14,642 bases of DNA from DATEPR01 sp036503065 (lineage in GTDB: Bacteria > Actinomycetota > Actinomycetes > Mycobacteriales > Pseudonocardiaceae). A model generated the notes under the pieces. The model had not been told where the DNA came from, ran no database searches, and worked only from the letters and a program-made list of their open reading frames with translations. The stretch covers positions 1 to 14,642 of the forward strand of contig DASXXM010000147.1 in assembly GCA_036503065.1 (NCBI GenBank). The letters run 5' to 3'. The translations under genes and the position numbers were made by a program. This document shows, one piece after another, positions 5,966 to 12,729 of the stretch. Positions within the stretch are counted from its first letter, which is position 1; each line of letters starts with the position of its first letter.

Positions 5966-8510
5966 CGTTGATGTTCGACAGCGTCCCGATGCCCGGCACC
6001 TCGATCGTGTCGGGCATCGGGACGCCGCCGAAGGCAGGCTCGAAGCCGAACAGGCCGGACAGCACCGCCTCGGCGACCGCCACGCCGGCGATCGAGTCCC
6101 GATTGGACACTCCGTCCTCCGCAACCCGTACCCGCGAGCCGACGATCTCCATCGCCTGCCCCCAGAGCCCACCCGACGCGGACGCATGCACCACGCTCAA
6201 CAGCCGCGCCGCCAGATCCGCCCGCCCGAGCTTCGCGAGACCGTGCGCGGTAACGCCGGGCCACGCCGCGAAGGCACCCGCGGCGCCATGATCGGGCCGA
6301 TCGGCCAGCCGCGCGGCCGGATCGTCGGGCGCCAACGCCCGCATCCAGGTAGCCGCGAGCAACTTGTCCGACACGAACCGAATCATGGCCTCCCGCTGCG
6401 GCGCACCGAGATCCGCGTGCAGATACGCGGCGACCAGTCCGAAGTCAAGACAGTGCCCGATCGACTCGGTCGACGTGGGATGCCTGATGTCCCAACGACC
6501 GTCCGGCCGCGCCAGTCCGATGACCGCTCGGGCCAGCGCATCGGCGTCGCGGTCCGCGACCACGGCGTCGTCGGGACGGCCACGCGCCCGAAGCAGCCCG
6601 GCGAACGACCGCATCATGCCGACATAGGCCGCATTGAACGACGCCACCACGTTGACGTAGTTGGGCACACATTCCAACAACAACCAGGGATCCGACCCGA
6701 AATCGGCCAGCACGCCACCGCTGCGCCTGGCCACCCAACCGTGCGCGAGCCGGTCCAGGTGCGCGAAGACCGTCCGGGAACCGGCGAGCTCGTCCAGGAA
6801 ACCATGATCACCGGTGATGCACACGTAGTGCTCGACCAGTCGGAACAACGCGTAGTGATTGGCGACGTAGTCGTTGCCGAGCGGGCCGCCGTTCCTGGTG
6901 TCGAAACCGAACGAACTGTCATACGGCCCGCGCAACGCCCGCCGCAGCCAGGCTTTCATGCCGACCGGTTCCAGCAGCGCGTAGACGCGGCTCCACTCGG
7001 CGTGGTCCCAGAAGAACGTCGTGGTCGGGCCGAGCCGGGGGCCGCCGGTCAGGAAGACCGGCTCGGCACTGATCCGGGTGTTGCGCAGGTAGAGCGCCAG
7101 CAGCGCACCCATGTAGTACGACTTCGCGATGCCGGGATCTTCCGCTTCGAGAACCGGGAGATGCCCGCTGAAATGCGGGTTTCCCGGTGTGAACATGCTG
7201 CGCCACAACTCCCGGAACCGATGCTCGGCACCGGCGAACGCACCAGGGAAGTCCCGGGCGGCAGCGGCAGCGGCCGTTGCCACGTCGACCGCGTCACGCC
7301 CGTACGCGCACGCGATGCCGATCGACCGAGTCTCCCCGGCCGCCAACCGCAGGGTCCAGCCGGCACGGGCTCCCGCGCCCAGTTCGTCCAGCGCGTCGGG
7401 GATCGTGTCGAAGGCGTAGCCGGCCCGTGCGGGTGAACTGCCGTCGGCGATGTGCACGAGGGCACCGTCGAACAGCGACTTCCACCTCGGCGAGACCGAC
7501 CAGTGCCGGGTGGCCGCGACCGGCGCTCCGTCCAGGCGCATGACGACACGCTGGTGGTCGAGGGCCAGGGCGACGGTGTACCAACGCCCGACCACGATCT
7601 CGTGCGCCGCGTACTCCTTCTCGCCCGCGATGCCGAACCACAGCCGGCCCGCGTCGACGCCGAGTTGGAGGGAGTCGGGATGGTTGCCGTGGGTCAGCAC
7701 GATGCCGGTCTGATCGGCCTCGTCCAGCCGAAGTTCGAGTTCGACCACCTCGCCCGCGCGCAGCTCGAAGCTGTCCAGCACCACCTCGCTGGACCGGCCG
7801 AGCACGAACTCCGCGGCGGCGAACTGGTCGCCATGACGCAGCCGCCGCACGGTCGCGACGGCGCCATCCCGGTACGGATACACGGTGTCCGTGCTGACGT
7901 GCCGGGGGAGTTCGTAGGCCAGCGACATGGCGTCGGTGTCGGCGTCGCGCTGGATGCCCGGCAGTCGGGGCCTGCCAAGGCGCAGGCGCCGCGGACCCGG
8001 CCCGAGCAGGTACGGCGAATCGTCCCGGGTGGACGCGCGGATTCGCTCCAGCGTCATGAAGTCGTGGTAGTTGTCCGCGGTCCACGGCACGTCGTAGAGC
8101 CAGCCCCACCCGGTCTCCGTGTGTGCGACCATCGCGAACAGATCCTGCGACAGCAGATGGGAGACGGCATGATCCGTGGTGTTGGTGACGTCTATCCGCC
8201 ATAGCAGCAAGTCCTGTGCCAGCACCATTCTGGTGTCGGTGTGCACGCGCACGGCGTCCGTCGCGTGTTCGCGCCGCACACCCCACGGCTGCCACCGGAA
8301 TCGCTGCGTCGGCAGCGTCGCGCCGTCCAGCCGCAGCACGCCGGTGTGGTAGCCGAACGAGTACGGCGGCGCGGCCAGCCACGACAGCGAACTCAGGTCG
8401 TGATTGACGTGACCCTGGCCCCACTGGTTGCGCAGCGACGGCAGGTGCGCCAGGTCGGCCGCGGCCATCCAGTCGCCCGCGACATCCGCCAACTCCGGCA
8501 CGCCGCTCAC
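5955..8510 (-). CDS. Cytoplasmic (alpha/alpha)6-type glycoside hydrolase with laminin-G-like segment
   Basis: This is a large predicted glycoside hydrolase (851 aa) with no signal peptide or lipobox, so it should act in the cytoplasm on imported oligosaccharides. Residues about 20-235 are a beta-rich N-terminal domain (LPSLRNQWGQGHVNHD, then SFGYHTGVLRLDG). Residues about 235-360 resemble a concanavalin/laminin-G sandwich (VVELELRLDE, GRWYTVALALDHQRVVMRLDG). From about residue 400 helices dominate, as in (alpha/alpha)6 barrels of the GH63/GH37/MGH1-like group, with FFWDHAEW (Asp502, Glu505), NDYVANHYALF, and a C-terminal GLWGQAMEI then VAEDGVSNRDS block. The exact GH family is not recognised. 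GTG at 8510 overlaps the upstream permease stop as GTGA; a longer upstream reading is the permease gene's shadow. It is the last gene of the importer-2 operon, so export-side degradation is unlikely. Confidence 0.85.
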   Translation of the reverse strand: MSGVPELADVAGDWMAAADLAHLPSLRNQWGQGHVNHDLSSLSWLAAPPYSFGYHTGVLRLDGATLPTQRFRWQPWGVRREHATDAVRVHTDTRMVLAQDLLLWRIDVTNTTDHAVSHLLSQDLFAMVAHTETGWGWLYDVPWTADNYHDFMTLERIRASTRDDSPYLLGPGPRRLRLGRPRLPGIQRDADTDAMSLAYELPRHVSTDTVYPYRDGAVATVRRLRHGDQFAAAEFVLGRSSEVVLDSFELRAGEVVELELRLDEADQTGIVLTHGNHPDSLQLGVDAGRLWFGIAGEKEYAAHEIVVGRWYTVALALDHQRVVMRLDGAPVAATRHWSVSPRWKSLFDGALVHIADGSSPARAGYAFDTIPDALDELGAGARAGWTLRLAAGETRSIGIACAYGRDAVDVATAAAAAARDFPGAFAGAEHRFRELWRSMFTPGNPHFSGHLPVLEAEDPGIAKSYYMGALLALYLRNTRISAEPVFLTGGPRLGPTTTFFWDHAEWSRVYALLEPVGMKAWLRRALRGPYDSSFGFDTRNGGPLGNDYVANHYALFRLVEHYVCITGDHGFLDELAGSRTVFAHLDRLAHGWVARRSGGVLADFGSDPWLLLECVPNYVNVVASFNAAYVGMMRSFAGLLRARGRPDDAVVADRDADALARAVIGLARPDGRWDIRHPTSTESIGHCLDFGLVAAYLHADLGAPQREAMIRFVSDKLLAATWMRALAPDDPAARLADRPDHGAAGAFAAWPGVTAHGLAKLGRADLAARLLSVVHASASGGLWGQAMEIVGSRVRVAEDGVSNRDSIAGVAVAEAVLSGLFGFEPAFGGVPMPDTIEVPGIGTLSNINVSR

Positions 8511-9340
8511 TTCGTCGATCCCACGGTCAGACCCGCGATGAACTGCTTCTGCATGGCCAGGTAGCCGACGACGGGAATGATACCGGCCAGGAACATGATC
8601 CCGAAGAGCTGGCCGTAGTCCATCTGGAACTGTCCGATCGAGAGGTAGAGCCCGGTAGTGATGGTCTGACCCTGCAGCGGACCCAGGATGAACAGCGGGT
8701 TGAGGAAGTCGTTCCAGATCCACAGCGACAGGAAGATCGCGACCGTCGCCGTGGCCGGCCGCATCAGCGGCATGATGATCCGCCACCAGATCCGCAGGCT
8801 GCTGGCGCCGTCCATCCGGGCCGCCTCCACGATCTCGCTCGGCACCGCACGCATGAACCCGACATAGACGAACACCGCGAACGACAGGTACCCACCGCCC
8901 ACATTGGACAGAATCAGCCCGGGATACGTGTGGTCCAGCCCGACGAGCGTGAGGATGTGGATCGTCGGCAGGAGCACGACCTGCGGCGGGATCATCAGGC
9001 CCGCGGCCAGCATCGCGAGAATCGCGGCCCGCACGCGAGTCCGCCGACGCGAGATGTAGAAGCTGAGGGCCGAACCCAGCGGGATCAGCAGCAGCACGGA
9101 GCACACCACGACGATCACCGAGTTGCGCAGCCCCAGTTGCAGCAGGCTGTCCGGCCGGTTCAGCGCCGTCGACAGGTTGCCGAGCGTCGGATGGACCGGC
9201 GGCGCGGCCGGGCTGCTCTCGATGGCGCCCTCGGTCTTGAACGCGTTCACGATGGTCAGGTAGATCGGACTGACGAACACCACGATCGCCACCACGGCCA
9301 ATGGCAGCCGCAGTTGTCGCCGGGCGGTCAACGCCGTCAC
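8507..9340 (-). CDS. Carbohydrate ABC importer permease, MalG-like (importer 2)
   Basis: This is an inner-membrane permease of a CUT1-type sugar importer (277 aa). It has an N-terminal membrane segment (LPLAVVAIVVFVSPIYLTIV) and five or so later segments. The EAA loop is canonical (VEAARMDGASS, then IIMPLMRPA, about residues 165-190) and is followed by WIWNDFLNPLF, typical of this subunit. GTG at 9340 is preceded by a good GGGAGG about eight bases upstream and overlaps the previous stop as GTGA (9337-9340). It overlaps the downstream hydrolase start in the same way. The tight coupling implies that the hydrolase acts on what this importer brings in (inference). Confidence 0.93.
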   Translation of the reverse strand: MTALTARRQLRLPLAVVAIVVFVSPIYLTIVNAFKTEGAIESSPAAPPVHPTLGNLSTALNRPDSLLQLGLRNSVIVVVCSVLLLIPLGSALSFYISRRRTRVRAAILAMLAAGLMIPPQVVLLPTIHILTLVGLDHTYPGLILSNVGGGYLSFAVFVYVGFMRAVPSEIVEAARMDGASSLRIWWRIIMPLMRPATATVAIFLSLWIWNDFLNPLFILGPLQGQTITTGLYLSIGQFQMDYGQLFGIMFLAGIIPVVGYLAMQKQFIAGLTVGSTK

Positions 9341-10296
9341 ATGCCCACCTCCCGACGTCGCAACAGACCGGTCACGGACAGGGCGATGACCGCGGACAGC
9401 AACAGCAGCGCCATGGCCACGGCGGAGGCGTAGCCGAACCGGTCGCTGGTGAACGCCAGCTTGACGATGTACTGGGCGGTCGACTCGGTGGCATTGGCCG
9501 GCCCGCCGGAGGTCAGCACCGTGATGATGTCGTACAGCTTCAGCACCGTGATCAGCGAGATCGTCACGCTGATCGTCGTCGCCGGCGCGACCATCCGCAG
9601 GGTGATCATGCGGAACTGCTGGCCGCCGCTCGCGCCGTCGATCGAACTGGCGTCGTAGAGCTCGGGCGGGATGTGCTGCAGCGCCGCCAGATACACCACC
9701 GTCGTGAAGCCGGACAGCACCCACGACACCACGATGCCGACCGACAGCATCGCCATGTGCGGCGTGCCGAGCCAGTCGACCGGCCGCCCGATCACGCCGA
9801 TGTGCAGCAGAACGTTGTTGAGCAGGCCGTTCTGCGTCAGGATCGTCTTCCAGACGAAGCCGACGATCACCCCGGAGATCACCTGCGGCAGGAACGCGAT
9901 CGTGCGCAGCATCCGGTAACCGAGGTTGGTGCGGTTGAGTAGCACCGCGAACGCGACGCCGAGGACGTTCGCGACGACCGTCACGCCGATGGCGAGCAGC
10001 AGCGTGAAGCCGACGGTGGCGTGCAGTTCGCTGTCGTGCACCATCTCCCGGTAGTTGTTCAGCCCGACGAAGTTGCTCTGTGCCTTCAGCGGGTTCTGGT
10101 CGGTGAAGCTGCTCCGCAGGCTGAGCAACACGGGCACCACGATGAACACCAGGTAGAGGCCGAGGCTCAGCGCCGCGATGACGCCGAGACCGCCGTCCTG
10201 CCGGATGCGACGGAACGGTGTCCGCGCGGCGACACCGGGCCGGGGCGACCGTGCGGTGGAGGTCACCCCGACGCTGGGCGCTCGAGTGGATGTCAT
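9337..10296 (-). CDS. Carbohydrate ABC importer permease, MalF-like (importer 2)
   Basis: This is a membrane permease subunit (319 aa) partnering the MalG-like protein encoded downstream. A basic N-terminal tail of about 35 residues precedes the first membrane segment (GVIAALSLGLYLVFIVVPVLL). The usual SFTDQNPL and FVGLNNYREMV stretch follows, then five more segments. The EAA loop at about residues 210-235 reads YDASSIDGASGGQQF and then ITLRMVAPAT: the usual Leu-Pro of the loop is replaced by Leu-Arg-Met-Val-Ala-Pro, a mild departure from the family. TSGGPANATEST follows, as expected. ATG 10296 overlaps the binding-protein stop as ATGA (10293-10296), and the ribosome-binding site is weak, so translation is probably coupled. 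Confidence 0.92.
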   Translation of the reverse strand: MTSTRAPSVGVTSTARSPRPGVAARTPFRRIRQDGGLGVIAALSLGLYLVFIVVPVLLSLRSSFTDQNPLKAQSNFVGLNNYREMVHDSELHATVGFTLLLAIGVTVVANVLGVAFAVLLNRTNLGYRMLRTIAFLPQVISGVIVGFVWKTILTQNGLLNNVLLHIGVIGRPVDWLGTPHMAMLSVGIVVSWVLSGFTTVVYLAALQHIPPELYDASSIDGASGGQQFRMITLRMVAPATTISVTISLITVLKLYDIITVLTSGGPANATESTAQYIVKLAFTSDRFGYASAVAMALLLLSAVIALSVTGLLRRREVGM

Positions 10297-11564
10297 TGGG
10301 TCGCGGTGGCCCAGTCCTGATCCAGCTTGGTCAGCTGCCCCTGCACGTCCGATGTGTTGAACAGCGCCTGTGCCGCCGCGTAGAAGTCGTTGTTGAGGGA
10401 GCCGGGCATGGCGTCGTCGCTCGTCGCCCAGCCGACCGCGCTCACCTTGGTGTTCTTGTCCGTCACGTAGGCGTAGGACGTGGTGAACACCGGACTCACG
10501 GTCACGTGGTAGTCGGCCAGCGTCCGGCCCTTGAGCATCGGGAACGCGCCGTCGCCCTCGATCAGGGCCTTCAGGTTCGCCGGCGCGAGCGACCACGCCT
10601 GCGCGAACCTGGTCGCCGCGGACAGGTTCGGCGCCTTCGCGCTGATGGCCATCGAGCCACCGACCGCGAACGGGATGACCAGCGATCCGTCGTCGGTCGG
10701 CCACGGGAACACGCCGATGTCGTTCCACTGGTCCTTCGGGACCGAGCCGAGATACCAGCTGCCCATCGGGTACATCGCGGCCTTGCCGGCGTTGAAGTTG
10801 GTGATGGAGTTGGCGTAGCTGACGTTGAGCGCGCCGTCCTCGAAGTATCCCGACGTAACGAGCGTGCGCACCTTGGTCGCCGCGGCGACGACGTCCGGGT
10901 CACCGAACTTGACCTTGTTGGCGAAGCGGTCCTGTAGCCAGGTCGGGCGCTTGCCGAGGACGTCGGCGCTGAGCGCACCGGTCAGCGGTATGCCGGCCGC
11001 GAACGGGTCGTTGCCACCGAGTTCGATCGGCGTGATGCCGGCCGCCTTCAGCGCCGCGCAGTCGGCCAGGAAATCCGACCACGTCTTCGGCGGCTGGATG
11101 CCGGCCCGCGTGAAAAGTGACCTGCGGTAGAAGACGAGTGGGATGATCTGCGAGTTGGTCGGCGGGATGTAGACCTTGCCCTTGATCGCGTTGCCCTGCG
11201 GCAGCAGGAAGTTCGCGTTGATCCAGGACTGGTCGTACGGCTGGAGCAGGCCGGCCCCGGTGTACTGCGACGGGGTGATGGACTGCAACAGGTCCGGGAA
11301 CTGACCGGATGCCTCGAGTTGCTTGGCGTAGGTGTCGCGGTCGGTGTTCGGCGTGACGACCTGCCTGATGGTCAGGCCCGGCACCGCCTTCGTCGCGACC
11401 GCGATCGAATTCTTCCAGAATGTCGGAGTCAGGCTGGGCGAGTTGAAGGTCATGTAGGTCAACGAGACCTGATTCGACGACCCACTCGATGACGTGCTCG
11501 TACATGCCGCGATCAGCAGCAGCAGACCTGCGGCGGCGGCCGCGGCAGCGCTCTTTCGATACAT
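10293..11564 (-). CDS. Carbohydrate ABC importer lipoprotein, extracellular sugar-binding protein (importer 2)
   Basis: This is the extracytoplasmic ligand-binding lipoprotein of importer 2 (423 aa), SBP family 1 type. The signal peptide is MYRKS, an Ala/Leu core and the lipobox LIAAC, with lipidated Cys21, then a Ser/Thr linker. Family features include FPDLLQSI, VFYRRSLFTRAGIQPPKTWSDF, TPIELGG and FNAGKAAMYPMGSWY, the last typical of sugar-binding proteins. ATG 11564 is preceded by AAGGGA at suitable spacing. It heads the four-gene operon of binding protein, two permeases and hydrolase. A consensus-like promoter and a 20-bp palindrome lie just upstream, beside the divergent LacI gene, so repression by that LacI protein is likely (inference). 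Its ligand is unknown. Confidence 0.94.
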   Translation of the reverse strand: MYRKSAAAAAAAGLLLLIAACTSTSSSGSSNQVSLTYMTFNSPSLTPTFWKNSIAVATKAVPGLTIRQVVTPNTDRDTYAKQLEASGQFPDLLQSITPSQYTGAGLLQPYDQSWINANFLLPQGNAIKGKVYIPPTNSQIIPLVFYRRSLFTRAGIQPPKTWSDFLADCAALKAAGITPIELGGNDPFAAGIPLTGALSADVLGKRPTWLQDRFANKVKFGDPDVVAAATKVRTLVTSGYFEDGALNVSYANSITNFNAGKAAMYPMGSWYLGSVPKDQWNDIGVFPWPTDDGSLVIPFAVGGSMAISAKAPNLSAATRFAQAWSLAPANLKALIEGDGAFPMLKGRTLADYHVTVSPVFTTSYAYVTDKNTKVSAVGWATSDDAMPGSLNNDFYAAAQALFNTSDVQGQLTKLDQDWATATQ

Positions 11565-11583
11565 GGCGTCCCTTGCCGTGACG

Positions 11584-11603
11584 AGAAGATAACGTTATCT
11601 TCT
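11584..11603. promoter_or_regulatory. LacI-family operator (perfect 20-bp palindrome)
   Basis: AGAAGATAACGTTATCTTCT is a perfect palindrome with a central CG, the classical form of a LacI-family operator. It lies 19 bases before the binding-protein start and about 100 bases before the LacI start. It would overlap the predicted transcription start of the minus-strand operon, so a bound repressor should block initiation. Binding by the neighbouring LacI protein is inferred from adjacency and symmetry. Confidence 0.8.
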
Positions 11604-11608
11604 GAGTT

Positions 11609-11636
11609 ACAGTAGGGTTTCGCGACGACGTGTCAA
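11609..11636 (-). promoter_or_regulatory. Predicted promoter of the importer-2 and hydrolase operon
   Basis: On the minus strand a perfect -35 TTGACA (11636-11631) is followed after 16 bases by TACTGT (11614-11609). The latter keeps the key T, A and final T of a -10 box. The predicted start near 11602 falls inside the palindromic operator. The -10 match is weak and the start has not been mapped. Confidence 0.5.
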
Positions 11637-11700
11637 GGGCTCCCAAGGTCACAAACGGATCTCGGCAACGGTCGCCACCACACGAACGAGAGGACGCCGC

Positions 11701-12705
11701 GTGTCCCATCCTGGAGGCGGCCCACCCCGGTCGCGACGTCCCACGATGGTGGACGTCGCACGGGAGGCGGGCGTCGCGCTGCGGACCGTGTCGCGCTTCG
11801 TCAACGGCGATCCCACGGTCGGCGACGAACTGGCCGCACGCGTCCGACAGGCCATCGAGACACTCGGGTTCCAGCCCGACGAGCGGGCCCGGCAACTCCG
11901 CAGCGGCAAGACCCGTACGATCGGCGCCGCGGTACGCAACATCTCCGACGCGCACCCGGTCCTGCGGGCGGTCGACGACGCCGCACGTGCCGTGGGGATG
12001 ACGGTCGTCGCGATGTCCACAGAGGACGACGAAACCCGCGAGCGCGAGGCGGTCATCTCCATGTGCCGGCGGCGCATGGACGGCATCATCATCGAGCCGA
12101 TCGCCGACAACCACCAGTACCTCAAGCCCGAGATCGACTCGGGCCTGCCCGTGGTCGCGTTCGACCGCCCGGCCACCGGCGTCAACGTGGATACGGTCCT
12201 GACCGACAACCGCGGCGGCATCGTGCTGGCCTTCGAACACCTGGTACAGCACGGACACCGAAGAATCGCCTACATCGGCGACGACGAACGGATCTACACC
12301 GGCCACGAGCGCGCCATGGCCTTCCGCGACTGCATGGCCGAACACGGCTTCGCGCTGGACGGCATGGTGCATCCAGGACCCATCGAACCGGCACGGATCG
12401 CCGCCGCCCTGGCCGGCGTCCACGGCGTCACTGCCCTGATCACGGGCAACGTGTCCACGACGATCGCCGTCATCCGCCATCTCGGGGCCGACTTCGGCGC
12501 CACGGCGCTGGTGGGCTTCGACGACTTCCCACTGGCCGACATCCTGCGTCCCAGCCTGACCGTTGTCGCGCAGGGCGAGGCCGAGATCGGCCGGACCGCC
12601 GTGGACCTGTTCCAAGCTCGACTGGAGGACCCGGCACGGCCGGTCCGGACGATCACCGTCCCGACAAAGCTTATCGTGCGCGGCTCAGGCGAACTACCAC
12701 CGTAA
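11701..12705 (+). CDS. LacI-family transcriptional repressor
   Basis: This is a sugar-responsive DNA-binding repressor (334 aa). The N-terminal helix-turn-helix lies at residues 16-35 (MVDVAREAGVALRTVSRFVN), the hinge helix near 60-70 (ARQLRSGKTRTIG), and a periplasmic-binding-protein-like effector domain fills the rest (GIIIEPI, LPVVAFDRP, HRRIAYIGDD, ALVGFDDFPLADILRPSLTVV). Length is normal for the family. GTG 11701 has GAGGA about seven bases upstream. It is divergent from importer 2 and shares the intergenic palindrome, so it probably represses that operon and perhaps itself. Only 24 bases separate its stop from the GH95-like gene, so the two may be cotranscribed. The effector cannot be predicted; an oligosaccharide released by the locus is a reasonable guess. 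Confidence 0.95.
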   Translation: MSHPGGGPPRSRRPTMVDVAREAGVALRTVSRFVNGDPTVGDELAARVRQAIETLGFQPDERARQLRSGKTRTIGAAVRNISDAHPVLRAVDDAARAVGMTVVAMSTEDDETREREAVISMCRRRMDGIIIEPIADNHQYLKPEIDSGLPVVAFDRPATGVNVDTVLTDNRGGIVLAFEHLVQHGHRRIAYIGDDERIYTGHERAMAFRDCMAEHGFALDGMVHPGPIEPARIAAALAGVHGVTALITGNVSTTIAVIRHLGADFGATALVGFDDFPLADILRPSLTVVAQGEAEIGRTAVDLFQARLEDPARPVRTITVPTKLIVRGSGELPP

Positions 12706-12729
12706 ACGACTCAGAAAGGCAGCGTAGCC

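Noticed and set aside
6186..7436. Long plus-strand open frame opposite the hydrolase
   Set aside because: High-GC antisense shadow rich in Arg, Gln and Pro with no domain; the minus strand holds a convincing enzyme.
5955..9104. A 1049-residue open frame for the cytoplasmic hydrolase
   Set aside because: The first ~198 residues are Arg/His/Asp-rich shadow sequence of the overlapping permease gene; the GTG at 8510, overlapping the permease stop, is the natural start.
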